Shown here one piece after another: positions 16,453 through 26,098 of a stretch of DNA of 64,000 nt. The position numbers and the translations under genes are program-made. Positions within the stretch are counted from its first letter, which is position 1; the number at the start of each line of letters is the position of its first letter. The stretch comes from an uncultured Paracoccaceae bacterium. Lineage in GTDB: Bacteria > Pseudomonadota > Alphaproteobacteria > Rhodobacterales > Rhodobacteraceae. Below the pieces are notes generated by a model. That model made no database searches. It was not told the DNA's origin and saw only the letters and a list, made by a program, of their open reading frames with translations. Location of the stretch: contig CANMWG010000003.1 in NCBI GenBank assembly GCA_947501555.1, positions 1 through 64,000 on the forward strand. The letters are read 5' to 3'.

Positions 16453-19400
16453 ATGCCGCGTGACGATACATCCGTGCTGCACCAGCAGATTGATGCAGCC
16501 ATTTATGCCGACGAATTACAGACCGTTCAGGCCTTAACCGTCGCCGCAAACCTATCTGATAATGACCGGACACGCATTAGTGCGCGCGCCGCCGCCCTCG
16601 TCCGCGACATTCGAAACAGTGCCGATCCCGGACTTATGGAAGTGTTTCTTGCCGAATACGGCCTTTCCACCGATGAAGGCATCGCCTTGATGTGTTTGGC
16701 CGAGGCGCTTTTGCGGGTGCCTGACGCAGATACGATCGATGCATTGATCGAGGATAAAATCGCGCCCTCCAACTGGGGCAAACATCTGGGGCACTCGTCA
16801 TCATCCTTAGTGAATGCGTCAACATGGGCATTGATGCTGACAGGTCGTGTGCTTGACGACGAACAACCCGGCATCACGGGCGCACTGCGCGGTGCGATCA
16901 AACGCTTGGGTGAGCCGGTGATCCGCACCGCCGTCGCACGGGCCATGCGCGAAATGGGCCGTCAATTTGTCTTGGGCGAGGACATCCAAAAGGCCATGAC
17001 CCGCGCCGAGGGCATGCAGGCCAAAGGGTTCACCTACAGCTATGACATGCTGGGCGAAGCGGCCCGCACAGATGCAGACGCACGCGGCTACCACCTGTCG
17101 TACTCCCGTGCGATCAGCGCCATCGCCGAACATTGCACCCACGACAGCGTGGCTGAGAACCCAGGAATATCTGTCAAGCTCTCAGCCTTGCATCCGCGTT
17201 ACGAAGTCGCCCAATCAGCGCGCGTCATGGAAGAACTGGTTCCACGCGTGCGCGCCTTGGCGCTTTTGGCAAAATCTGCAGGCATGGGCTTTAACATCGA
17301 CGCGGAAGAGGCCGACCGCCTCTCGCTCTCGCTCGATGTGATTGCTGCCGTGTTGTCCGAACCTGCCTTGGCCGGGTGGGACGGGTTCGGCGTTGTCGTA
17401 CAGGCTTATGGGCAGCGGGCCCCGCTTGTGATCGACTACCTGCATGAACTGGCCACGCGGCTGGATCGCAAGATCATGATCCGGCTCGTCAAAGGGGCCT
17501 ATTGGGATGCCGAAATCAAACGCGCGCAGGTCGAAGGCATTGATGGCTTCCCCGTTTTCACCACAAAGCAACACACCGACATCAGTTACATCAGCAACGC
17601 TCGTAAGATGCTGGGGCTGACAGACCGGATTTATCCGCAATTTGCGACACATAATGCGCATACGGTTGCGGCGGTGCTTGATATGGCCAACACCATGGGC
17701 TGCACACCTGCAGATTATGAATTTCAACGCCTGCATGGCATGGGTGAAACACTGCACACGATGGTGTTGCAATCCGAGAAAACTCATTGCCGCATCTATG
17801 CGCCCGTGGGCGCGCATGAAGATCTGCTGGCTTATCTCGTTCGGCGTTTGTTGGAAAACGGGGCCAATTCTAGCTTTGTCAACCAAATCGTCGACGAAGA
17901 TGTTCCCCCCGAGGTCGTTGCGGCCTGCCCTTTTGACAGCATTGGAACGGGTATCACTCTTCCCAAGGGCCCCGTGATTTTCCAACCCGAACGGATCAAT
18001 TCCGAAGGTTGGGACCTGACGCATGGGCCTACACTTGCAGGCCTTGATCGGCATCGGAGCTTGTTCAAAACGCACCAATGGCAAGGCACGCCGCTGATCG
18101 CCGGTGCGGTCAACAAGGGATTGGCGCAATCGGTCATCAACCCAGCCATTCCCGGCGATACGGTCGGCACCAGCCAGAACGCTACCTTGGCAGATGTGAC
18201 CACAGCACTCTCTGCCGCCCGACCATGGGTCAGCGACGCGCAGTGCCGCGCCAAGGTGCTGAACGCTGCAGCCGACGCCTATGAAGCCAACGCGGCCGAG
18301 CTCTTTGCAATCCTTGCGCGGGAAGCTGGCAAGGCCATGCCAGACGTCGTTGCCGAACTGCGCGAGGCCGTTGATTTTCTGCGGTACTACGCCGCACAAG
18401 CCGAACCCGCGCAATCCCCGCGCGGTATCTGGACCTGCATCAGCCCGTGGAACTTCCCGCTTGCGATCTTCACTGGTCAAATCGCAGCCGCATTGGCTGC
18501 CGGGAACGCCGTTCTGGCAAAACCCGCCGCCCAAACCTCGCTGATTGCGGCCCGCGCGGTGCAACTGCTGCATGGCGCAGGTGTACCGGTTGAAGCGCTG
18601 CAACTACTGCCCGGCGATGGGGATATCGGTGCGGCACTCACATCCGATCCGCGGGTCAATGGGGTGGCATTCACCGGATCCACCGCGACCGCCCTGAAAA
18701 TCCGCAGCACCATGGCCGCCCATTGCGCGCCCGGCACGCCGTTGATCGCCGAAACCGGCGGGCTCAACGCGATGATCGTGGACAGCACCGCCCTGCCCGA
18801 ACATGCAGTACGCGATATCATCAACGCGGCCTTCCGCTCGGCCGGGCAGCGGTGCTCCGCGCTCAGATGCCTTTATGTGCAGGAAGACATCGCCGATAAC
18901 CTACTGAAGATGCTGAAGGGGGCGATGGATGAACTGAGTGTCGGCGACCCTTGGCAGCTCGCCACTGATCTGGGTCCGGTGATTGATCAGGCGGCCCATG
19001 ACATCATCGCGGATCACATCGCGCAGGCACAAACTGAGGGGCGGGTTCTGCACCAGATCAAGGCCCCCACCCCTGGCCATTTCATCGCGCCTGTCGCGAT
19101 CAAGGTTGACAGCATCGCTGACATGACACGCGAGATTTTCGGACCCGTCTTGCAGATCGCCACATTCAAAGGCACCGACATTGACGCCACAATCGAGACG
19201 ATAAACGCGACCGGCTACGGGCTGACCTTCGGGTTGCACACACGGATTGACGACCGGGTGCAAACGATTGTTGAACGCGTGCAGGCCGGCAATATTTACG
19301 TAAACCGCGATCAGATCGGGGCTGTCGTGGGCAGTCAACCCTTTGGCGGCGAGGGGCTATCGGGCACCGGGCCCAAAGCCGGCGGCCCACACTACCTCCC

Positions 19401-19911
19401 CCGTTTCGCGGCCAACCCAGCACCGCAGACAGGCGTGCACTGGGCTGGTGCAGCAAACCTGCAAGCGCTGCAAACCCGGCTCGACAGCGCCCAAATGCCG
19501 CCTGCATCAACACCCGCTGACTTGCCCGGTCCAACAGGCGAATCCAACCGGCACAGCACCCATGCGCGCGGGCCTATCCTTTGCATGGGACCGGGGGCAA
19601 AGGCCGCACAGGACCAGGTCAATGCCGTGGCAGCACTTGGCGGGATCGGGATCAGCGCTGAAGGTGACATACCCGCTAACACATTGGAAACGCTCAACCC
19701 GCTTGCGGGTGTTATCTGGTGGGGCGATACCGATCAGGGGCGGGCCATTGAAACGGCACTCAGCAGGCGGACGGGCCCGATCACGGCATTGATCACCAGC
19801 ATGCCGGACGCAGCATATGTCCTGCACGAACGGCACGTCTGCATCGATACAACTGCTGCAGGAGGGAACGCCGCTTTGTTGGCTGAGGTCGGAGGACCCG
19901 TCACCCCTTGA
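16453..19911 (+). CDS. putA: Bifunctional proline dehydrogenase / 1-pyrroline-5-carboxylate dehydrogenase PutA
   Basis: Oxidises proline to glutamate in two steps in one 1152-residue chain. The FAD-dependent proline dehydrogenase barrel spans about 130-470 (NPGISVKLSALHPRY, MIRLVKGAYWDAEIKRAQ, FATHNAHT). The NAD-dependent aldehyde dehydrogenase half spans about 560-1000 with SPWNFPLAIFTGQ, general base E767 (ETGGLN) and catalytic C801 (SAGQRCSALR), and then IFGPVLQ. There is no N-terminal ribbon-helix-helix domain, so it is not a self-regulating PutA. The C-terminal 140 residues form the usual extra domain of long PutAs. An AACAGGAG ribosome site precedes the ATG. Divergent from putR. Confidence 0.97.
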   Translation: MPRDDTSVLHQQIDAAIYADELQTVQALTVAANLSDNDRTRISARAAALVRDIRNSADPGLMEVFLAEYGLSTDEGIALMCLAEALLRVPDADTIDALIEDKIAPSNWGKHLGHSSSSLVNASTWALMLTGRVLDDEQPGITGALRGAIKRLGEPVIRTAVARAMREMGRQFVLGEDIQKAMTRAEGMQAKGFTYSYDMLGEAARTDADARGYHLSYSRAISAIAEHCTHDSVAENPGISVKLSALHPRYEVAQSARVMEELVPRVRALALLAKSAGMGFNIDAEEADRLSLSLDVIAAVLSEPALAGWDGFGVVVQAYGQRAPLVIDYLHELATRLDRKIMIRLVKGAYWDAEIKRAQVEGIDGFPVFTTKQHTDISYISNARKMLGLTDRIYPQFATHNAHTVAAVLDMANTMGCTPADYEFQRLHGMGETLHTMVLQSEKTHCRIYAPVGAHEDLLAYLVRRLLENGANSSFVNQIVDEDVPPEVVAACPFDSIGTGITLPKGPVIFQPERINSEGWDLTHGPTLAGLDRHRSLFKTHQWQGTPLIAGAVNKGLAQSVINPAIPGDTVGTSQNATLADVTTALSAARPWVSDAQCRAKVLNAAADAYEANAAELFAILAREAGKAMPDVVAELREAVDFLRYYAAQAEPAQSPRGIWTCISPWNFPLAIFTGQIAAALAAGNAVLAKPAAQTSLIAARAVQLLHGAGVPVEALQLLPGDGDIGAALTSDPRVNGVAFTGSTATALKIRSTMAAHCAPGTPLIAETGGLNAMIVDSTALPEHAVRDIINAAFRSAGQRCSALRCLYVQEDIADNLLKMLKGAMDELSVGDPWQLATDLGPVIDQAAHDIIADHIAQAQTEGRVLHQIKAPTPGHFIAPVAIKVDSIADMTREIFGPVLQIATFKGTDIDATIETINATGYGLTFGLHTRIDDRVQTIVERVQAGNIYVNRDQIGAVVGSQPFGGEGLSGTGPKAGGPHYLPRFAANPAPQTGVHWAGAANLQALQTRLDSAQMPPASTPADLPGPTGESNRHSTHARGPILCMGPGAKAAQDQVNAVAALGGIGISAEGDIPANTLETLNPLAGVIWWGDTDQGRAIETALSRRTGPITALITSMPDAAYVLHERHVCIDTTAAGGNAALLAEVGGPVTP

Positions 19912-19959
19912 CCTCCACAACCCCTTGACCACTGAGGCCACATCAGGGACGGTCGCGGC

Positions 19960-20694
19960 ATGATACCAATCCGCGACCACAACCCGTCCGAACGGACGCC
20001 CTATGTCACAATCACACTGATCGTTTTGAACGTCGCGATTTTCCTATGGGGGCTGGCCTTTGCACAAACTGATCAAGCGCTGGGGCAGCTCTACTACGAC
20101 TATGCGATGATCCCGCTACGGCTCTCGAACGGGGAGAACTATCCGGCATTGGTGACGTCCATCTTCTTGCACGGTGGGTTTATGCATTTAGCCGGGAACA
20201 TGCTGTTCTTATGGATTTTCGGGGACAACATGGAAGACGAAATGGGGCATATTCCGTTTCTGGTCTTCTATCTGGCCTGTGGGGTACTGGCGAGCCTGGC
20301 ACAATTCGGCACCGATCCGCTCTCTGCGGTTCCAACCATCGGGGCATCGGGGGCAATCGCAGGGGTTATGGGGGCTTATTTGCTGCTCTTTCCAAAAGCG
20401 CGGGTGGATATCTTCATCTTCTTCATCATTTTTTTCCGGATCATCCCGATCCCGGCATGGATCATGCTGGGGCTTTGGTTTGCGCTGCAGTTGTTCAACG
20501 GGTTCAACGTCGACAGCTCTGGCGGCGGGGTGGCCTATTGGGCGCATGCAGGCGGGTTTATCATCGGGTTTTTAGGCGCGTTACCGCTTTGGCTGAAACG
20601 CGGCGGCAAAGGCTTTTGGGTGCGCACCGAAGGGCACCCGCCACACCCTGAAACCGTCTACAAGCGCAGCAACGTCCCGCTGGTGCGGCGTTAG
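19960..20694 (+). CDS. Rhomboid-family intramembrane serine protease
   Basis: A 244-residue membrane protein with about six or seven hydrophobic segments. The rhomboid active site is complete: the oxyanion-side segment HGGFMHLAGNMLFLWIFGDN, nucleophile S130 in GASGAIAGVMGAY and catalytic H196 in AHAGGFIIGF. It cleaves membrane proteins within the bilayer; substrates are unknown. Its 3' end overlaps the convergent inositol-monophosphatase gene by 4 bp. Confidence 0.92.
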   Translation: MIPIRDHNPSERTPYVTITLIVLNVAIFLWGLAFAQTDQALGQLYYDYAMIPLRLSNGENYPALVTSIFLHGGFMHLAGNMLFLWIFGDNMEDEMGHIPFLVFYLACGVLASLAQFGTDPLSAVPTIGASGAIAGVMGAYLLLFPKARVDIFIFFIIFFRIIPIPAWIMLGLWFALQLFNGFNVDSSGGGVAYWAHAGGFIIGFLGALPLWLKRGGKGFWVRTEGHPPHPETVYKRSNVPLVRR

Positions 20695-21479
20695 GCGTTT
20701 CGAATAACTTTTGAGAACGTCTCAAAGATGGGTTCGTTCGAACAGATGACCTGACCATCCGTCAAAATATCGCCACCTGGGATCAGGGGTTCTGCAATAC
20801 CGCCCGCCTCACGGACAATGATCAGCCCTGCGGCCATGTCCCAGATATGCAGCCCGCGCTCCCAAAAGCCATCATAACGGCCAGCGGCAACATAGGCCAA
20901 ATCCAGTGCTGCAGCACCAAATCGGCGGACACCGGCACAGCTAGGTAAAATGCGGGCAAGGTCTTGAATGGTCTCTGGTAAGTCTGCGCGCCCGGCAAAG
21001 GGCAGGCCTGTAGCAAAGATACTCTCGATCATGCGGTGACGCCCCGACACGCGCAGGCGGCTTTCGTTCAACCACGCGCCGCCGCCTTTCTCAGCATAGA
21101 ACATCTCGTCCTTGACGGGATCATAGACAACACCAGCAACGACATTCCCCTTATGCTCCAAAGCAATAGAGATGGCCCAATGGGGCAAACCATGCAGGAA
21201 ATTCGTAGTGCCATCCAGCGGATCAACGATCCAGCGACGGGTCGGGTCTTCGCCGTCAATCTCTTTACCCTCTTCGCCCAAAAATCCATAGGATGGGCGG
21301 GCATGCAACAACTCTTCGCGGATGGTCTGCTCCGCGGTGCGATCCGCACGGCTGACAAAGTCACCAGGGCCTTTGGAACTGACCTGCAGGTTCTCGACCT
21401 CACCAAAATCTTTCAGCAACGCGCGGCCCGCCTTACGGGCCGTTTTCATCATCACGTTCAGATTTGCGCTGCCTGCCAT
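20691..21479 (-). CDS. Inositol monophosphatase family protein (SuhB-like)
   Basis: A 262-residue Mg-dependent phosphatase. Metal and substrate motifs are present: FLGEEGKE (metal-binding Glu), WIVDPLDGTTNFLHGLPHW (about 84-102) and WDMAAGLIIVREAGG near the C-terminus. Members act on inositol phosphates or related sugar phosphates, and SuhB also binds the transcription machinery. An AGGACC ribosome site lies before the ATG. Converges with the rhomboid gene. Confidence 0.93.
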   Translation of the reverse strand: MAGSANLNVMMKTARKAGRALLKDFGEVENLQVSSKGPGDFVSRADRTAEQTIREELLHARPSYGFLGEEGKEIDGEDPTRRWIVDPLDGTTNFLHGLPHWAISIALEHKGNVVAGVVYDPVKDEMFYAEKGGGAWLNESRLRVSGRHRMIESIFATGLPFAGRADLPETIQDLARILPSCAGVRRFGAAALDLAYVAAGRYDGFWERGLHIWDMAAGLIIVREAGGIAEPLIPGGDILTDGQVICSNEPIFETFSKVIRNA

Positions 21480-21639
21480 CTTCGAGGTCCTTCTGGGGGG
21501 TCAAACGCGGCGTATAGGCGCAAGATGCAACCGGAACAAGGGGCAAGTCGCCCTTAACCACGGTTGCAAACTTTTGATTCGTTTAACGGATTATTTCTCT
21601 CGAAAGTGCACAGTAGAGAAAGGAGGCATTTTTTGAAGT

Positions 21640-23649
21640 ATGTACAGTAATCAGATCAACTACTTTCTGCATCAAACGCAAATCGCGGGACATATCTCAG
21701 GCCGCGACGTCGCGAAACGCGTAGCCACGACTATGATGATGGTCTTCGTTTGCCATTTAGCAGGGTTTACCACCAGCGGATTAATTGCAGGTGGCTCGAT
21801 CTTGGTGATCGAAATCATGACTTATCCGCTCAATTCACGCGCCAGCCAGTTCGACAAACCATTAGGCATCTTTCCTGCCATTCTTGTCTTCGGTCTGAAT
21901 TGGGCCATGACACTGCCTTTCCTCGCTTTCTCTATCATCCTATCCAACAGCAACACTCTGCCTTTCATTCTTGCAGGTTATCTGTGGATCTTCGGTATTT
22001 TGGTGCACATCAGCAATACATTTGGCAGGTTACCGTTCTACAACTGGTCCCAGATGATGCCGGCATTTGTGACCGCATTTTGGATGTTGCAGAACCTGTC
22101 GCAAAACCCGCTCCATCAGGCCAGCGCGTTGGAATGGGCAATGGTCGCAGCACTTTGCGTCGTCTATATCGTGAATACATTCGCCACGATGAACCGGCAA
22201 AAAGATACCAACCAGGCACTAGAACGGGCCCGCGAAGAAGCCAATCTGCGGCTCATGGAATTGGAACGGTTGTCGCGACACGACCCGCTAACAGACCTTA
22301 TCAACAGGCGAGCCTTTGACCAAAGGATCGAAAGCCTGATGCGGCAACATGCCAACAAACTTGGCGTGACGGTCTTCGTGATGGATCTTGATGGGTTTAA
22401 ACCAATCAATGACAGCTATGGTCATGAGGCCGGCGACGTGGTGCTATGTGCCATCGCAAACCGGCTGCGGGCGCTTGCAGACAAGGAAGGGTATGTTGCA
22501 CGATTGGGCGGCGACGAATTTGCAATTGTCAAAACAACGATCACCAGCAGCCGTGCAGCCATGCAATTTGGAGATCAAATCTTAGCTGCAATCGAAGACC
22601 CCATTCCATTCGAACAAAAAATGCTCCGGGTAGGGGCCAGTATTGGGATTGCACGGCAAGGTGCGGATACAAATACGTTGGTCGCTTTGATGTCGGGTGC
22701 GGATCAGGCGATGTTCCAAGCCAAGCCAGACGCGAACAACAAGCCGGTCATTTTTGACAAAGCCGCTTTTCCTGTACGGGCCAGCCTTGATGACCGGAGC
22801 AATTTGATCGACGCGATGCGCAACGGGGAAATCGTTCCGTTTTACCAGCCCAAGATCTCACTTGATACCAAACGGACCATCGGGTTCGAAGCATTATCGC
22901 GTTGGCAACACCCCACACGTGGCGTCTTATCTCCGGCGGAATTCCTGCCCCAGATCAATGAATTAGGACTGCAAGGTGAATTCATGCTGCACACGGCCCG
23001 CCATGTGCTCAGCAACCTTGATGACATCGTGCGCGACGGGCTTGACCCAGGCCAAGTCTCAATCAACGTATCCGAAATCACACTGGCGACCGTCTCTGGG
23101 CACAACGATCTTCTAGCCTTGCTCGATCGCTATCCGCACCTGCGTCCCCATCTGACGTTTGAAATTACCGAAGACATCTTTATCGCCAGGTCCAGTGACA
23201 TGATCCAACGGTCCATCGCAAGCTTCCGGGCTGCGGGCGTGCGCATTTCCTTAGATGATTTTGGGACCGGTTTTGCATCGTTCCAACACCTCAAAGACTT
23301 GGAATTCGATGAACTCAAACTCGACACAGGATTTGTACACGATCTCGGCATCGATCCGGCGGCGCATGTGCTGGTCGAGGGTTTGCTGACAATTGGCGAA
23401 GGGCTCGGCGTTGTCGTTGTCGCCGAAGGGGTCGAAACGGCGCAACAAGAACGGATGTTGCGCGACATGGGGTGCCAAATCGTCCAAGGGTTTCTTTACG
23501 GCATGGCCGTCCCATTTTCCGACACAAAGCGGCGTCTGACGACAGAAGGATATGCAGCTGGGCCAGCCAATAAAAACACCCCATTACCGCCTAAAGGCGT
23601 TGCAGTTTCACCGCCTCTTGTCGCGCAAGGCGGATCAAATGGGCCATAA
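21640..23649 (+). CDS. Membrane GGDEF-EAL protein (diguanylate cyclase / c-di-GMP phosphodiesterase)
   Basis: 669 residues. The N-terminal 180 residues hold about five to six hydrophobic segments, followed by a short coiled coil (QALERAREEANLRLMELERL). The GGDEF domain (about 210-375) has an intact ARLGGDEFAIV active site. The EAL domain (about 390-640) has EALSRWQHP, NVSEITL, FEITEDIF, DDFGTGFASFQHL and VVAEGVETAQQE, so both activities may be present. It should link a membrane-sensed signal to c-di-GMP and thus motility or biofilm. AAAGGAGG lies 13 bases before the ATG. The C-terminal tail (TPLPPKGVAVSPPL) overlaps the convergent metR by 59 bp. Confidence 0.93.
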   Translation: MYSNQINYFLHQTQIAGHISGRDVAKRVATTMMMVFVCHLAGFTTSGLIAGGSILVIEIMTYPLNSRASQFDKPLGIFPAILVFGLNWAMTLPFLAFSIILSNSNTLPFILAGYLWIFGILVHISNTFGRLPFYNWSQMMPAFVTAFWMLQNLSQNPLHQASALEWAMVAALCVVYIVNTFATMNRQKDTNQALERAREEANLRLMELERLSRHDPLTDLINRRAFDQRIESLMRQHANKLGVTVFVMDLDGFKPINDSYGHEAGDVVLCAIANRLRALADKEGYVARLGGDEFAIVKTTITSSRAAMQFGDQILAAIEDPIPFEQKMLRVGASIGIARQGADTNTLVALMSGADQAMFQAKPDANNKPVIFDKAAFPVRASLDDRSNLIDAMRNGEIVPFYQPKISLDTKRTIGFEALSRWQHPTRGVLSPAEFLPQINELGLQGEFMLHTARHVLSNLDDIVRDGLDPGQVSINVSEITLATVSGHNDLLALLDRYPHLRPHLTFEITEDIFIARSSDMIQRSIASFRAAGVRISLDDFGTGFASFQHLKDLEFDELKLDTGFVHDLGIDPAAHVLVEGLLTIGEGLGVVVVAEGVETAQQERMLRDMGCQIVQGFLYGMAVPFSDTKRRLTTEGYAAGPANKNTPLPPKGVAVSPPLVAQGGSNGP

Positions 23650-24496
23650 ACGGCAGGCTCGTGTCCTCCACACGGGTCGCCGCATAGAGACGCCGGGTGA
23701 TCCCACCTCGGGTGAGTGGGCGGGTGACATAGTCGGAATTGTAGCGCACCTGACGGACGACCCAATCAGGTAGCACCGCAACACCGCGATTTGAGGCAAC
23801 AAGCAGCAGAATTACAGCTGTCAACTCCACCTGCCTGATGGCGGCAGGTTCGACCTTCGCAGGGATCAGCAATTGTGAAAAAACATCCAACCTGGCCTGA
23901 TCCACCGGATAAGTAATCAACGTCTCCCCGCGAAAATCTGCAGCCTCAATCACGCTTTTCTTCGCCAATGGATGCGCGGCTGAGGCCACAAAAACAGGTT
24001 CATAATCGAACAATGGGGTAAAATCTGTCTCGGGGGATTCTTCTGGATCCGATGACACCACCAAATCCACCTCTTCCTTGCGCAAAGCAGGCAACGCGTC
24101 AAAGGCCAGACCAGGGCGAATATCAACATCCACCTCAGGCCAAGCCTTGCGGAATTGCTCCAGCACCGGAAAAAGCCACTCAAAGCAGGCATGGCATTCA
24201 ATGGCGATATGCAAGCGCCCCGCACTTCCCGCGATCAGCCCGGAAAACTCAGTCTCAAGGGCAGCCACACGCGGCAAAATCTCTTCCGCAGCGGCCAGCA
24301 TCTTCATCCCGGCAGCGGACAACTTTAAAGGTTTGGAGCGGCGCACAAACAGCTCAACCCCAGCCTGATCTTCGATCCCCTTGATTTGATGGGACAAAGC
24401 CGATTGCGTGATATTCAATTGATCCGCCGCACGGGCCAACCCGCCGGTATCATGGATCGCCTTAATCGTGCGCAAATGCCGAAACTCAATATGCAT
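23591..24496 (-). CDS. metR: LysR-family regulator, probable MetR
   Basis: 301 residues starting at 24496 (MHIEFRHLRTIKAIHD), chosen because it gives the standard LysR N-terminus; an in-phase ATG at 24574 would read across the promoter. The N-terminal helix-turn-helix is LARAADQLNITQSALSHQIKGIE. The C-terminal part is the periplasmic-binding-like effector domain. It is divergent from metF, and two MetR-like sites lie between them; MetR uses homocysteine as co-effector in known cases. Its 3' end overlaps the GGDEF-EAL gene. Confidence 0.9.
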   Translation of the reverse strand: MHIEFRHLRTIKAIHDTGGLARAADQLNITQSALSHQIKGIEDQAGVELFVRRSKPLKLSAAGMKMLAAAEEILPRVAALETEFSGLIAGSAGRLHIAIECHACFEWLFPVLEQFRKAWPEVDVDIRPGLAFDALPALRKEEVDLVVSSDPEESPETDFTPLFDYEPVFVASAAHPLAKKSVIEAADFRGETLITYPVDQARLDVFSQLLIPAKVEPAAIRQVELTAVILLLVASNRGVAVLPDWVVRQVRYNSDYVTRPLTRGGITRRLYAATRVEDTSLPFMAHLIRLARQEAVKLQRL

Positions 24497-24499
24497 ATA

Positions 24500-24512
24500 T
24501 GAGCAACCCTCA
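24500..24512. promoter_or_regulatory. MetR-like operator 1
   Basis: TGAGCAACCCTCA is a 13-bp dyad with the TGA-N7-TCA form of the MetR consensus (TGAA-N5-TTCA), lying 3 bases upstream of the metR start. Probably autoregulatory. Confidence 0.5.
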
Positions 24513-24530
24513 TGACCTTGGTGAAGTTTA

Positions 24531-24543
24531 TGAATTTGCCTCA
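24531..24543. promoter_or_regulatory. MetR-like operator 2
   Basis: TGAATTTGCCTCA matches the MetR consensus TGAA-N5-TTCA with one mismatch and lies 46 bp before metF, a normal activator position. The two sites are spaced 31 bp, about three helical turns. Confidence 0.55.
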
Positions 24544-24589
24544 ACTCAATAAGGATGGGACAAGGTGAATGCAAGAAAGAGGTCCGCTC

Positions 24590-25456
24590 ATGTCTACACC
24601 GTCCATTTCCTTTGAATTTTTCCCGCCCAAATCGTTGGAGGGGTCATTCCGGTTGTGGGATTGCGTGAACACCTTGGCGCCTCTGGACCCGACGTTCGTG
24701 TCGGTGACCTACGGGGCCGGCGGTACAACCCGCAAACTCACGCATGAGGCGGTAGGAACAATCCACCGCACCCGCGGTCTAAACGTTGCGGCACACCTCA
24801 CTTGCGTGGATGCGACAAAGGACGAAACCATGGAGATCGCCGCAGGTTACGCCAAAGAAGGCGTGCGCGAAATCGTGGCCCTGCGCGGTGATGCGCCAAA
24901 AGGGGCGGACACATTTACGGCACACCCCGAGGGCTTTGCATCTTCGGTCGAACTCATCGAGGCGTTGGCCGAAACAGGCAACTTCAACATCCGTGTCGGC
25001 GCCTACCCCGAAAAGCACCCCGAGGCTGCAGATCAAGCCGCAGATATCGCCTTTCTAAAACGCAAGATTGACGCAGGCGCCAGCTCGGCCATTACCCAAT
25101 TCTTCTTTGAGGCTGACACGTTCTTCCGGTTCCGCGATGCCTGTGTGAAAGCCGGGATCGATGCGCCAATCATCCCCGGCATTCTGCCAATCGAGAACTG
25201 GAAAGGTACGCAAAAATTCGCGGCCAGTTGTGGCACACATATTCCACAGATCATCCACGATGCATTTAGTAACGCGACGCGTGACGGAAATTGCGAATTG
25301 TTGGCAACGGCGCTGGCGACAGAGCTTTGCGATAACCTGATCCAGGGTGGGGTCGATCACCTGCATTTCTACACGCTCAACCGGCCAGAGCTGACGCGCG
25401 ACATTTCTCATGCGCTTGGCGTGACACCAAAAGCGCAGTTGCAAAACGTCGCCTAA
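24590..25456 (+). CDS. metF: Methylenetetrahydrofolate reductase MetF
   Basis: Reduces 5,10-methylene-THF to 5-methyl-THF, the methyl donor for methionine synthesis. 288 residues forming one FAD-dependent barrel: SFEFFPPKS at the start, VSVTYGAGGTTR, AHLTCV, IVALRGDAPKG, SAITQFFFEAD, PGILPI and, near the end, HFYTLNRPELT. The start at 24590 sits behind AAGAGG and yields the usual MSTPSISFEF; an ATG at 24569 is seven codons upstream. It is controlled from the metR-metF spacer. Confidence 0.96.
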   Translation: MSTPSISFEFFPPKSLEGSFRLWDCVNTLAPLDPTFVSVTYGAGGTTRKLTHEAVGTIHRTRGLNVAAHLTCVDATKDETMEIAAGYAKEGVREIVALRGDAPKGADTFTAHPEGFASSVELIEALAETGNFNIRVGAYPEKHPEAADQAADIAFLKRKIDAGASSAITQFFFEADTFFRFRDACVKAGIDAPIIPGILPIENWKGTQKFAASCGTHIPQIIHDAFSNATRDGNCELLATALATELCDNLIQGGVDHLHFYTLNRPELTRDISHALGVTPKAQLQNVA

Positions 25457-25495
25457 ACGGCCAGCTTCGGGCGAAATTCAGCCCGGAGCGCCACG

Positions 25496-25981
25496 ATGTT
25501 CACCGCACAATCACCCGCCGAACTACCTGACCAGAAAACGGTCTTATCCATGTCCGGGCTTGATTTCATGCTGGGTGTCCTGCGCGGAGAAATCGCGCGA
25601 CCCCCGATTTCCGCCTTGTTGAACTATACATTGGACAGCGTCGAAGCAGGCAAGGTGGTCTTTCGGGGAACGCCCGACTTTGCACATACCAACCCGCTTG
25701 GGGGCGTGCATGGCGGCTGGTACGGCACCTTGCTTGACAGCTGCATGGCTTGCGCTGTGATGACCGCAGTGCCCAAAGGCTCTGTTTACACCACGCTGGA
25801 ATATAAGGTGAACCTGACCCGCGCGATCCCACTTGGCACCGAAATTCTAGCCACCGGGATAACGGATCATGCCGGGCGCTCAACCGGTGTGGCGCATGGC
25901 GAAATAAGAGGGGCCACAGACGGGAAGCTCTACGCAACCGGCTCAACCACTTGCCTGATCATGAAAATCGCCAAAACCTGA
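25496..25981 (+). CDS. PaaI-type hotdog-fold thioesterase
   Basis: 161 residues with the PaaI signature HTNPLGGVHGGWYGTLLDSCMACAV (the Gly-rich loop and helix of the hotdog fold), then TTLEYKVNLTRAIP and SGVAHGEI-like final strands (STGVAHGEIRGATDGKLYATGSTTC). Such enzymes hydrolyse acyl-CoA thioesters; the substrate is unknown. It follows metF by 39 bp and may be cotranscribed, though no functional link is obvious. Confidence 0.88.
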   Translation: MFTAQSPAELPDQKTVLSMSGLDFMLGVLRGEIARPPISALLNYTLDSVEAGKVVFRGTPDFAHTNPLGGVHGGWYGTLLDSCMACAVMTAVPKGSVYTTLEYKVNLTRAIPLGTEILATGITDHAGRSTGVAHGEIRGATDGKLYATGSTTCLIMKIAKT

Positions 25982-26098
25982 TGACACCGCAGGTGTGTCT
26001 TGGCTCAGGATCATGAACATCCTTATCGACCAATACCCCTAAGAAGCCGTCATCCAGCATAATCTCATCGACCCTGGGGCCACCATCGATTTGCCCCA

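Noticed and set aside
17215..18603. A 462-codon open frame on the minus strand inside putA
   Set aside because: It lies wholly opposite the well-supported putA, has no recognisable domain, and is explained by the strong codon bias of putA.
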